Below, piece by piece: positions 25,994-38,282 of a DNA stretch of 64,000 nt; positions within the stretch are counted from its first letter, which is position 1; the number at the start of each line of letters is the position of its first letter. The position numbers and the translations under genes are program-made. The notes below the pieces were generated by a model, which ran no database searches, was not told where the DNA came from, and saw only the letters and a list, made by a program, of their open reading frames with translations. The DNA is from Ciborinia camelliae (lineage: Eukaryota; Ascomycota; Leotiomycetes; Helotiales; Sclerotiniaceae): the NCBI GenBank assembly GCA_025890175.1, contig JANPYM010000007.1:1616209-1680208 (forward strand), read 5' to 3'.

Positions 25994-27374
25994 TCAATGA
26001 CCATTTAAATATCCGCTCACATACCCCCAGAGCATCCCGAATATGGACGGCCAGCGTCCTCCTCCTACATTGGACCGAGGTAACAAATAATATGAGAAAA
26101 TCCCCACCAAAACCGCAACTCCGATAGCCTTCGCAGGTCGTCTGTATTTCCACACCATCTTGAACATTTCATCGCGCTTCGCAGCCCAGTTTAATTCTTT
26201 AACATGTTGGGCGAAATATCTCTGGCCGTCTGGAAGGCTCTGTTTTGTGATTTGGTCGGACCAGCGAGCGGTTTTGAGAACGCTGGATGAGGAGATGGAT
26301 CTCCATGAGGGTAAAGTTTCGGGTGGATGATCCTGAAAGAGCTTGATAGTGCTTGATATCAAAGATTCGAGATCTAGGGGTTTGGGCAGTTTGGAAAGGA
26401 TAGAATGTAGCATTTCCGGTTCATCGGCGGGTGTTTCGAAGAGCTCTTCGGAGCGTGAAAGGACGATTTGGGCAAACATATAGACAGAAAATACAGCTTC
26501 TCGTGCCAGGAGAACATCGAAAAGTCGAGCTATATCACCATATTCTTGTATATCATGTGCGTACATTGTGAGGGTGCCAGAGAGGGCAAAGAATGGTTGG
26601 GTTTGGGAGAGGTGGGTGCAAAGAGCGGGAGAGACAGTGTTGATGATGGATGGAATCAGTCGAAGTTGTGCGAGGGCGGGAGATAGGGTTGGAAGCATGA
26701 AATCGCGGATTCGAAGCGCAGAGAGCCGGGCGACTGAGGGAGTGCGGGTGGCAGGCGGGAGAACGAGAAGGAGTACTTGGCAGATGTCGTGGTAACCCTG
26801 AAAGTAGCAAAGATAAGGGTGCCGCCGGAGAACTTCGATTATGAGGTCAGAGAGTTCTTCTTTCCTATGGCCAATCTCTTTGGAGGTCTGGTCTGTGTGA
26901 TCATTAGCCTTTGGTGCTGTGCCGCATCGTTGTCTTGCCCAATCATACCATTTGGGTAGTAGATGAAGGATCTATTGACATCCAGAGCAACCTGGTCCTC
27001 ATCCCCGTGCTTTGGCAGTTCTTTCCAACTCGTTACATCGCCCTTCGTGTCGCCATGGTCACTGTCACAACCGAGAAGGATAGGCCCTATTATTCATCAT
27101 GACATTAGTGTCGAGTCCAGAGATGTATTCAGGGAGGTTTGAGCGTACATGCTTGACGACGGACATCGTCTGAAACCAAGCCATCCTTGGACGTTGCCAA
27201 ATCTCGGATTGAATCCAAATCTTTCCATTTGCATGCCTCTAAGATTCTCACTTCCTTCTCAGTAGGTTCTCGTGGTTCCTTCAACTTGGTGGAATATGAG
27301 GGGGAGCGAGATGAGGTCCGTGAGGAATCTGCCGAGGACTTCTCTCCCTTGATGGGCTGCCCATTAGACTCCAT
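25994..27374 (-). CDS. TBC-domain Rab GTPase-activating protein, TBC1D20/Gyp8 type
   Basis: Stimulates GTP hydrolysis by an ER/Golgi Rab (Rab1/Ypt1 class in known relatives). Exons 27374-27149, 27086-26949 and 26892-25994 give 420 residues; the start is the ATG of MESNGQPIKGEKSS. The TBC domain spans about residues 70-300. The arginine finger lies in LDVNRS (R114) and the glutamine finger in YLCYFQGYHD (Q153), both intact. The motif EYGDIARLFDVLLAREAVFSVYMFAQIVLSR is typical of this branch. A hydrophobic helix near residues 370-390 (AIGVAVLVGIFSYYLLP) and a second short one make a C-terminal membrane anchor, as in TBC1D20. The 56-nt second intron is required to keep the domain in frame. Confidence 0.88.
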
Positions 27375-28705
27375 ATCGAGGATGAAAGTCAAGGGATCGA
27401 ATTCTCATGATAGCTTGTTGCAAAAGTCGGAGAAAGAAATCCGACGATAAGCCCCCAAAAAGTCATTTGTAGTGAAGTATCCCTTCCATTGTTGTCCTAT
27501 TTGATGCCTTAGCGTATAAATAGAGTAGAAGCGACCTTGATGGATTCTTCAGTCAGGGATTCCTTCAATGCATGCTAATCAAATGTCTCCAACCAAATGG
27601 AAATATGATATATCAATAAAGTCATTTTTGGAGAACAACGAACGAAACACGAAACACGTTGTCGATACATATTAGATGAGTCAGGTAGGTAGGTACTTGA
27701 CATTTGCTCATGGTTGTTTTGTTTTAATTTTTTATAAAGAAAGAAAGAAATGTCTGGAGTCTCTAGAGTAATAACTCTACTGTAGGTACTGTACATACCT
27801 ACTAGGTACCTTAGGTATGTAAGTAGGTATGACATTTCGGGCCGAAAGAGCTCAAAGCTCAAGCTCAAGCTCAATCCATGATGTACCTATAGTAGGTAGC
27901 TGGAGATAGCTGGAGATAAGGTTGATCATCATTATCATCATCATCATCACCCGCAGCCTTGTCTCGTCTCTTGCCTACCTAAGGTTATATGTTCCAATGT
28001 TCCATCCAAAAAGGCTAAAAGGCTAATAAAGGCTAATAACTACAGAAGTCACGACACTGTCACATAGGCCCACGGGGAGGTAGATATTAGTAGGTACCTA
28101 TTATTACCTATTGCATAGATATCTCATATCGCATTCTGCCATACTGATGCTTGACCAGTGACCACGGCATTCAAATCAAATTCAAGTAATAGAAAGTACC
28201 TATACCTACAGTACAGTAAACACCTCACTCACTCATTCATCCACATTCACCTGGGCACTCTTCCCATTTATCCATTACCTAGGACCTAGGTAAAAAGAGG
28301 TTTATTGATATTCCAAGGCAACTATGTACCTAAGGTACCTAGCTATCAATCCCTAATCAATCAGTCAATCACAATATTTTCTTTCCCATGATAGAAAAAA
28401 ACAATACAAAAAATACTCGACGTCAATATCATCATCAATATCAATATCAATATATCATCATCATCATCATCACCATCTTCTTCTTCCCCTTCCCCTTCAT
28501 CTTCTTCTTCATCTTGAACTCCAATTCAAACTCAAGCTCAAACTCAAACTCCAACTCAATATAAATCATTCCACTTTTTGACTCCGTACCTACTACCTAA
28601 TATACTTAATTATTAGGTTTGCATATACGAGGTACGCCGCGTCTTCCTTATTCGGATGACAAATTACAATTAAATCTGGCAATCAACCTAATTTGAATTG
28701 TCTCT
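27375..28705. promoter_or_regulatory. divergent intergenic region, 1.3 kb
   Basis: Lies between the divergent TBC gene and the Mms1_N gene. It contains several GTAGGTA/TACCTAGGTA words, an ATC/TTC trinucleotide microsatellite (about 28445-28515) and an ACTCAAACTC run (28516-28560). No gene seen. Confidence 0.5.
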
Positions 28706-31700
28706 ATGGCGCTTCCCCTGCAAACACAAGTGTTGGTTGACGGACAATGGGTTACCAGGACTATCGATCCCCATACACTGCTTCAACAACACAATCGAAT
28801 GGATGACAGAACAGCTGATCATACTATGGAAACGATACGTCCTCCAGTCCGTGGTGTTTTAACCCAAACAGTTATCCAGAGCCCTCTGGTACATTGGATC
28901 CTCCCCATTAGACTTCGAGGCCAGGAGTACAACGATGTAGCGTTTATTGGCGTAAGTAGATGTTTTGTTTTATTGTTTATCACGGTCTTGGGCTTCATCT
29001 TGGATATATTGTTATTGTTATTTTTATTGTTTTTTGCATTGTTTTTTTCGTTTTTTTTTTCATTGCTATGTCATCTATGGTATATGCAGGAAGGATTGAT
29101 TCGCCCTCATCTGCTCTCTCTCTAGTTACCTTGAGTACACATGAAAATGTTGTTGATGGCATGGTTGACCCTGAAATCGGTTTCTTTCTATTCAGCTGTC
29201 ACAGGTGGCTGCTTTCGGATTTCAAACTTATACCATGAATACCATGAAATGCCTAACGATACAAGTATTTATTTTGATTGACAGCTAACAAGCTCAGGAT
29301 ACATTTGTCGAGATTAGACGGCTGGGGGTTGGCCCTCATCTTTATGAAGTCATCCGGAAAGACGATTTCGGTTCCAGAATTCGCAATGCAAGCGTCCTGG
29401 GGTCGCTCGAGGACTATGAAAGGGAGCAAGTTCAAATCAAGGCGGAACACGAAGATGTTGATATGATTAACCCTTCAGCTTCGCCAGACGATCGGCACCT
29501 TTCCAACATACTTCTACCGCCTCAAATTCTGGTTTTACAACTTGAAGCGGATACGTCTAGTGATTCCGTATTCTTAATGCTACACCAATCGAATGACGGC
29601 TCTTGGAAGTTTATCTCCAGTAGACGACGGGTATCCAACGCGATGGATAAGCTTCAACCTGGAATGCATTTATCTATTGACCCGAGTGCAAAATATATGG
29701 CCATCGGTTGCTCTGAGAAATGTTTTACAATTCAGGCTATCAAGTCGAGAACGGAGCTGAACCGCCAATATGTCGCCGGCAATGAATTACAGTTTATCGA
29801 GTCCGAGAAGCCCATTCTATGCAAAGGTGCAATCTTGAAATTAGAGTTTCTTCATCCTTCGGCTGGATATGATGATGATATCATCTTACTTTTGATCGTG
29901 GCTTTGAATGGTAAAATAAGGATGCTACTTTATTCATGGAAAGCTGGGGATCCTTTGTCGGCCGTGAAAACCAAAAATTCTACTAAAAAAGGCTATGTCA
30001 TACCCGATATTCCCCTGCTAATCATACCGTTGCGCTTTTCAACGGCTTTTATTCTAGTATACAAATGTTCAATGGGGGTTTATAAAGACATATTGGACGG
30101 TGCACCTGAATTCATACCAATTGGTTCCTGTTTAAGGGAACCCACGGAGCTTTATCAGGGCTCAGATGCACCCTTATGGACAGCCTGGGCCAAACCAGCT
30201 CGTTTGCCTCACCATACGGCGCAACAGGACGATGTGTATCTCGCCCGAGAGGATGGATGGATCTGTCTCCTGGAGATTAACTACTACAATGAAGATCCTA
30301 ATCTTACACCTTCCCTCACCGACGTTGGGACAATGCAATGCAATATCGGACAAGCTTTTACCTGTGTAGACTATTCCCTCGACCCGAACATTCACCGTCA
30401 TGGCGATGTACTTGTTTCTGGGGGTGATGCTAGCATCGGAGGAACTTATCTGGTAAGTAGAGCTTGTTGTGTACGCACACGATCTTTCTTTCCCATGGAG
30501 CTTTGGGAACCCTGCCGAGCAAATCACTGACCATTCATCATTGTAGAATACAGCACGAGCAGAGCCAAATGTTAAAAAAGATACGCAAAATTGGTCACCG
30601 GCCATGGATCTTGTAGTGATAAAAAATAACTCGGAGTCTAACTTAGTCGTCAATACCAGGCCCCAGAGCTTCGTTCCTATACCGGATTCGATATTTGTTT
30701 GTAGCGGAAAAGGTGCACGATCATCTATAACGGAGCTAAGATATGGTATTGAAGCTATTCTTGGTATAGATCTTGAGTATCATTCCCCGATTGCTAAAGC
30801 ATGGGTTTTACCGTCAGAAGTATACTCAGGCTCGGTTGGTGGCGATGAGTGGATATTACTTTCATTCGAGGGTCAATCGGCCATCTTACAGATTTCTCTA
30901 GACCGGACGAGTTCAGAAGAACTTCACCCCAAATCTTTTCCATTTGATTGGAAGAGTCGGACTATTGTGACCGGCATCAATGGAAATCGCGCGATACAAG
31001 TAACTGAAAAATCTATTGTCATCTTGAACTCGGGTGAATCGTATGTGTTTCGTCTTCTTATATGATGACTTTGATCCTGCATGGTCTGATGGAGATGATC
31101 GACGGAACTAACAAATTTTATAGTACCAAACTTGGCGACTTGAATATGCTGGGCTTTCCTCAAGCCTCATCAATTTCAGAGTCATTCATTAACGATGCTG
31201 TTATCTGCAATGAAAGGGTATTGTTTACCACCCATTACAAAGAGCAGCGTCTACTTCGCATACTTGAACCCGTCTTTGATGATAGTGCATCGCCAGCTAC
31301 AATGCTGTATGCCCCCAAGACAATCAAAAGCTGGACTCGAGATGATCCAGAAGTAACATGTATCGCGATGTCTCACTGGGGGCTTGTTGTTGCTGGGGAG
31401 AGAAAGGATGGTGAAATTTCTTTATTATTCGTGAAGCCGGAAGGATCCCATTTGTGTGTACCTACCACCTACGAAGGATATAGCTACGATATTCTAGCAT
31501 TGGCCAGTATCGTTTTTATACCTTCGTCGACCCCCGATAACTTCACATTACTGTGTGGAACACTCACTGGTCTAGTCATTTCCTTGGACATTGTCAAAAG
31601 CGGACAGCATTTCGATATCCGCGGGTCTCGTTGTGATAGATTCGGAAGTAGTGTGGCAACATTGACAAATGGACATCAAGTAGGACAGTCGAATTTCGTG

Positions 31701-33341
31701 TTCGTCAATTGCGATGAAAAGATTTTCAAGATGACTCTAAGTATTTCAAGCACTCATGGAAAATCTAATGGAGACAGGGCAATAAGAATGAATATGAAAG
31801 CGGATCAAATTTGGCTAGTAGATGCACTAGATACTACTCTACAACAACCGAACATCAACGCCATATTGCCGCTCAAATCTGAATCATCGACTGATACCGA
31901 TCTCCTCCTGGTATCGTCCGGTCGGCTTCTATTTGCCAGAATGGGAATGAAACGGAAAACGGTACCTCGCCGCATCCACATCAGAGGGACACCATATCGA
32001 ATTATCCATTCTGAAACTCGCAATGCCTTTGTCGTTGGGGCTTCTATAAACGGTAAAAGCACACTCCACTTTGTAGACCCCAAGACTGGCGAGAATTTGT
32101 CAGACCCAAGGGACAAGAGTCGTGGAGCACAAACAAGCTTTGTGAACGGATTGGGTTTCTTTGATGACAAAATTCTTTGCATTTATGAGTGGTTGTATTC
32201 TTATGATACCCACACTTGGAACTTTCTTGTCGTCTGTACCAGTAACGGTAGAGTTCTGGTTATTGGTACTAACAGTAATTATGCTTCGGTGACACCCTCC
32301 GGCAGAGCCAAAATAAGGTTCTGGACAGTAACCCAGTTTAAGAACTTCAGCTCAGTGTATTCAGTTGTTGGAGATTCTGAAGGCTTGTACTACTGTGCGC
32401 AAAGTGGTTCCGAAGTCAAACTGTACTACACCACACTGAACAAAGAAAACAGGAAGTTTAGTGATTACCCTGTAGAAGCCAAGCTACTGTCACCGGCAAT
32501 CTCACTATCTTACGATTCTGGAAAGATATATGCTCTCACAAGACATCACTCTTTGCAGATCTTAGAAGTTATCAAAACCAATGGAGAAGTCCAGCTTCGT
32601 CATACACAAACTGATCAACTTCAACGCGAATCTCTTCACCATTTGGTCGGTAGACCAAATACCTTTGGAGCGCCCGATAGAAGCCGAATTGTTCTCGTGT
32701 CAGACAGGTCGAAATCTGTGGTTGGCTTGTGTGCCAGTTCTGGCACGAAATTCGAAACACTCGACACCATATTCGAGGCACAACTGCCAGCCTCAATACT
32801 CCGATTTCGATCCGCGAATTGTCGCCCTGTCTGGGATTCTAGTTGGAAGGATCATAGAAATGGGGATCTTGTCAACGGGGGTCGGCCCGCCCGTCTTGGT
32901 ATTGTCCACAATGATGAGATGAATTCGGAGACTTTAGGAGTTGGGATTGATGGGTCGTTATACCACTTCACCATGCTTGATATTCGAGCATGGAGATTCC
33001 TCAAATTTTTAGCCAATCTTGCAAGGAAATCGGGTCTTGTTGGACGCCCTTGGGTTGGAGGACGCCCTTGGGAGGGATGGGCCGACTTAGAGCCCGAGCA
33101 AAATTCAGAAAATATGCAAGTCGATGGGGATATTCTGAAGAGGGTTGTAGAGAACCAAAAACTCGAAGAACTCTTCAAGATTGGTCAACATCAAACTGAT
33201 GAGAATAAGAGGGAATTCAAACGTTTTTGTGAGCTTCTTGTGATGATGCATGGGGGGCAGATGGAGACGGATGATGTCCCGATTTTCTATATAGAACAGG
33301 CCTATGATGATTTGGAGGTCTTTTTGAGGCCAGCCATTTGA
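28706..33341 (+). CDS. Mms1_N / DDB1-CPSF160-like beta-propeller protein
   Basis: A 1370-residue protein from exons 28706-28951, 29298-30452, 30547-31040 and 31124-33341. The N-terminus (HWILPIRLRGQEYNDVAFIG) followed after splicing by DTFVEIRRLG, and the later segments PPQILVLQLE, VFLMLHQSNDGSWKFISSRR and HLSIDPSAKYMAIGCSEKCF, match the MMS1-type N-terminal domain of the DDB1/CPSF-A superfamily. The rest is a string of WD-like blades. Relatives are scaffolds in Cul4-type ubiquitin ligases, splicing or polyadenylation complexes; which applies here cannot be told. The first intron would be 346 nt, far longer than its neighbours, but it is the only join that keeps the family frame. Introns 2 and 3 (94 and 83 nt) are ordinary. 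Confidence 0.8.
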
Positions 33342-34123
33342 TAGCTGGATTTTCAGTGAACATTGGGGTGATTCGATTTGAAATGGGCTTAGCAAATCAT
33401 TAAGTATGGACAGGAAAGGAAGTAATCAAGGCATACTAAGCGCTTAATGCATCTTAGAAGGAAAGGGTTATGATTATGGATAATGACAATTAATGACTTT
33501 ATGATTTTTTATTTACATTTCGGTTCTAAACAGGAGACGAAATATATTTACTGCTGGTATACTTAGGTAGGTACGTAGGTATTGAAACTAAAATGCCAAA
33601 GATCTTAATAAATGAACCAGCGAATATTGGGTTGAATAGTATATTATATACCTAGGATAGCAAACAGTACAAAGAAAAAGGTCCAGAGAAAAGTAGAAAA
33701 TAATATTGTATGAAGTGAAAGAAAGAAATCCCTAGGAGGGGGGTAAAGCTCGTTTAGATCCTTGCTTAGCGTAAATCAGACACCAACAGAAAATGTCATG
33801 CCCCGCGCCTAACCTCAAAATCTTCAATTTCGGCCAAAACAACATTCACCCCCAAAGTGAATCTTGAAATTTATTCCCTTACAAATATCATTTTGGCACT
33901 CTTTCACTAGATTGTCAAACTAGCGTCTGCTCGGACCACCATTTTTCAAAGGCCCACAAGTGGATTGTTTTTGGATTCCAATTGTGTCCATTAAATCCTC
34001 GGTCTAAATAAGGTTCCCCTCTATTCTCAACAACAGAATTTCTACGACATCTCTTCACCTTCTCCTTCTCAAAATTCAAAACAAGTCACAAGTCACAACG
34101 AATACAAATACCACGATTTTAAA
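33342..34123. other. intergenic, 780 bp
   Basis: 3' flank of the Mms1_N gene and promoter/5' UTR of eIF5B. Pyrimidine-rich DNA (CATCTCTTCACCTTCTCCTT) precedes the eIF5B start. No gene seen. Confidence 0.45.
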
Positions 34124-37100
34124 ATGGCTCCAAAGAAGAAGAACAATAAGAAGCAGAATGATGACTGGGAGGCGGAGTTGGGGGAGACCGTTGAGCCTGT
34201 CACTGCGATAGAACCTAAGGCCGATGCGGCAGAGGCCGATCCAGAGGAGGAATTTCCAGCAGGAGGTCTCATGGCCAGGATGCGCAAATTGCAAAAGAAA
34301 GGCAAGAAGGCAAAGCAGACGGAAGATTTTGTTGAGGGAGAGGACCCACCAGCCGCGGATGAACAACCCCAAGACAATTTCGCAGACAAGGCTCCAATCG
34401 AAGCCTCGATAGACGACGAATTCGCCTTACCAGAGAAAAAAGGAAAGGGAAAGAATGCACAGGCCAAACCTGCAAAGAACGATGATGCAGGGAATGACGA
34501 TGTGGGCGCGGATGGAAAAATGCTTACCAAAGCTCAGAAGGAAAAGTTGAAGAAGGAGAGAGAAAAGCAGAGGAAGAAGGAACAAGTATGTTGTTATCAT
34601 GGTTCGAGGTGGTATGAGACCCTTGCTAACCTTACGTTTTGTAGGCGGCTTTGAAAAAGAAGACGGCTCCGGCTGGAAAGGCTGTTGAGGTTGAGAAGCC
34701 AGTGGAGGAAGTGAAACAAGCAGAGGCCGCACCGGCTCCCGCTGCAGGCGGTAAAGGCAAGAAGCTACCAGCTGCCCTTGCAAAGCTACAAAAACAACAA
34801 GAGGAGTTGAGAAAGAGGGAGGCCGAAAGGGCTGCCGCAATAGCTGCCGAGAAGGCTCGGATCGAAGAAGAAGAGCGCCGAGAAGCCGAAGAAGAGAAAA
34901 AGCGTGAAGAGGCTAGAGCTTTGAGAAAGCAAAAGGAAAAGGAGAAGATTGAACAGCAGAAGAGAGAGGGTACCTATCTCACCAAGGCGCAACGAGAGGA
35001 GAAGTTGCGAAACGAAATGAAGCTAAAGCAAATGATTGATGCTGGTGTAAAGATTGGAGGTGGAGAGGGAGGCGAAAAGAAGAAGGTTGTTTACGGCAAC
35101 AAGAAGAAGGGTGGAAAGAAGAACCCTGCCGAAATCAAGGCCGATGAAGAAAGGGCTCTCGCCGAAGCCGCTGAACGCGCGAAGAAGGAGGCTGAGCGAA
35201 TTGCAGCAGAAGCTGCTGCTAAGGCAGAAAGAGAAGCTGCCGAAAAAGCCGCAAAGAAAGACCAAGAGGATAGTGAGCTAGAAGACTGGGAGGCTGCAGC
35301 AGATGAGGACGAAGAGGATGTCAAGGATAGCTGGGATGCTGACTCGGATGAAGAAAAAGAGAAAAAGGCCGTCGTTACTTTACCAACCCGGGGCAAGAAG
35401 GAAGAGGAATCTGAGTCGGAATCCGATTCAGAAGACGAAGAATCGTCGGATGATGAAGAGGCCACGGCAAGACAGATGGCAGAGCTCAAACGAAAGAAGG
35501 AAGCCGCCGAAAGACGTGAGAAGGCGCACGAAGCCGCATTAGCAGCCAGATCGAAGGATAACCTGCGATCTCCCATTTGTTGTATTCTTGGACACGTCGA
35601 TACTGGTAAAACCAAGCTTTTGGACAAGATTCGTCAAACAAACGTGCAGGAAGGAGAAGCTGGAGGTATTACACAACAAATCGGTGCCACTTACTTCCCA
35701 GTAGAGGCCATCAAGAAGAAGATTGCCGTCGTAAACAGAGACGAGAGCTTCGATCTCAAGGTTCCTGGTCTTTTGGTCATTGATACTCCTGGTCACGAGT
35801 CTTTCTCGAATTTGCGTTCTCGTGGTTCGTCACTTTGTAACATCGCTATTCTTGTCGTTGATATCATGCACGGTCTCGAGCCTCAGACTTTGGAGTCGAT
35901 GAAACTTCTTCGAGACAGAAAGACACCTTTCATCGTTGCCCTCAACAAAATTGATCGTCTATATGGCTGGAAGAAGGTTGATAACAATGGATTCCAGGAG
36001 AGTTTAGCACTTCAGAACAAGGGTGTACAGAACGAATTCGCAAAGCGTCTCGCCGATACAAAGGTCGCTTTCGCCGAACAAGGATTCAACGCTGAAGTCT
36101 TCTATGAGAACAAATCCATGGCTAGAAATGTTTCTTTGGTACCAACATCGGCTCATACCGGTGAAGGTATTCCAGATATGTTGAAGTTGATTCTCCAGCT
36201 TACCCAAGAGCGCATGGTCGGCGCTTTGATGTATCTTTCCGAAGTTCAATGTACAGTCCTAGAAGTGAAGGCCATCGAAGGATTCGGCATGACTATTGAT
36301 GTCATTCTATCCAACGGTATCCTTCGAGAAGGTGACCGCATTGTGTTATGTGGTGTTGATGGAGCTATTACTACAAATATTCGAGCATTGCTAACACCAG
36401 CCGAAATGAAAGAACTTCGCCTCAAATCTGTATATGTGCACAACAAGGAGGTCAAGGCCGCTCTTGGTGTCAAGATTTCCGCTCCCGGTCTCGAGGGTGC
36501 TATTGCAGGTTCAAGATTGATGGTTGTTGGCCCTGATGATGATGAGTCGGATATTGAGGCCGAGGTTGAGTCTGATCTTGGTGCACTCTTTAACCGAGTT
36601 GAGAAGTCCGGACGTGGTGTCACTGTTCAAGCATCTACTCTTGGATCTTTGGAAGCTCTTCTAGATTTCTTGAAGGTATCCAAGATTCCTGTTGCCAATG
36701 TTGGTATTGGCCCAGTCTTTAAGAGAGATGTTATGAATTGTGGTACTATGCTTGAGAAGCAAAAAGAATTCGCAGTCATGCTCTGTTTCGATGTCAAGAT
36801 TGATAAGGAGGCTCAACTTTATGCCGACGAACAAGGCATCAAGATCTTTACTGCTGATATCATTTACCATCTTTTCGACTCTTTCACCAAGCATATGCAA
36901 ATTATTGCCGAGGCAAAGAAGGAAGCCGCTAAGCTTTTGGCTGTCTTCCCCTGCGTTCTTAGTCCCGTAGCCGTCTTCAACAAGACCGGCCCCATTGTCA
37001 TTGGTGTTGATGTTGTTGAAGGAAATCTCAGATTGCACACACCTATCGCGGCTGTCAAGCAAAACTCCGTCACTGGCACCAAGGAAATCGTCGGTATTGG

Positions 37101-37405
37101 TAGAGTGTAAGTTTTGGTCCTCTTACCGTGATATCAGGATACTAATTAAATACCATAGTACATCCATCGAACGTGACCATAAACAAATCACCATCTGCAA
37201 AAAGGGTCAACCATCTGTCGCCATCAAGATCGAAATGGGCAGTTCTCAACCGACATATGGCAGACATTTGGAAGAAAAGGATACATTGTATTCGTTGATT
37301 AGTAGACAGAGTATTGATACCTTGAAGGAGTTCTATAGAAGTGATGTTAGTAACGATGAGTGGTTACTTATCAAGAAGTTGAAGCCACTTTTCGATATTC
37401 CTTGA
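34124..37405 (+). CDS. FUN12: translation initiation factor eIF5B
   Basis: eIF5B is the GTPase that joins the 60S subunit to the initiation complex. Exons 34124-34585, 34645-37106 and 37159-37405 give 1056 residues. The first roughly 450 are highly charged Lys/Glu/Ala-rich sequence with acidic Ser-Asp-Glu stretches ([18 protein letters not shown]), characteristic of eukaryotic eIF5B. The GTPase domain has G1 GHVDTGKT (about residue 469), G3 DTPGHE (about 534) and G4 NKID (about 588). EF-Tu-like domain II, domain III and the long helix leading to domain IV follow. The end, [10 protein letters not shown], is typical. The last intron (52 nt, with branch site TACTAAT) splits codon GT|T. Confidence 0.96.
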
Positions 37406-38282
37406 GAGTGTTAATGGTAGATAGTCAGGTCAAGGTAGGGTGGGGAGTAGTGGAAGGAGTGAATTATGGAGGATTAAGGGAGTGACAAGATGATCTGGGA
37501 GGAGAAAAGACTTGTATGTATGATCCATGGGCCGCGTTGGTTTTGTCACCTGCATGCGTATTTCTTTTGCACAAGTTATCACGAACATTGGCATTGCATT
37601 GGTACCTTTGCGATTTGCTATCTTGCATATAGGAAATGGGAAAATTGAGGGGGGAATGGACAGGGAAGAAATATTCTTGTACAAAATTTGGGGGACACCG
37701 AGAGATAGGGGTATCACGATAGATGTTGATGCCTGAATGATGGATGATGATGTTCTTGATACATAATGGAAGCGCAGATGAACCAAAATGAAAATAAATG
37801 CTACTCTCTGGATATTGGATGTGCCTTTTCCAGCGATAAAACCTTTTCTTTTGATGTGCCTTTGATGAATCGTTCTTTAATAGGAGCTCTCTCAACTGAC
37901 TCGGATCTCTAGATGAATTTGCATAGGCTACAGATCGGAGATTTCTCGAATCCTTATTGAAATACTCGGCGGAGCATTCTCTATACATCATTTGGCCTTT
38001 GGTAAGTTATATTTACCTTTGCTAATTAATTAATTGATTGATTGGTTGGTTGGTTGGTTGATTCAATATAAATAATATACTAAACGGTATCAAAGATTAT
38101 TGATTTGTAAATTACAAAAAATCCCTCGCAAAAGACGTTAGCAAGATATGAATCCATCAATCTAATCTAATCTGAGAGTACTGCTTCTCACCGCTCGGCG
38201 GCAGAATTTAATTTTTGGTCAAGTTTTCAGACTGAGCTCTTGAGAGTTTACAATTTCCGCAAATATCACACTATAATTCGAA
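37406..38282. other. intergenic, 880 bp
   Basis: eIF5B 3' flank and POL5 promoter, including a GATTGGTTGGTTGGTTG run near 38037-38060. Frames on the minus strand lack any supporting feature. Confidence 0.45.

Noticed and set aside
35091..35627. 178-residue minus-strand frame
   Set aside because: Antisense shadow of the Glu/Lys-rich part of eIF5B; Ser/Ala monotony is the reverse of acidic codons.
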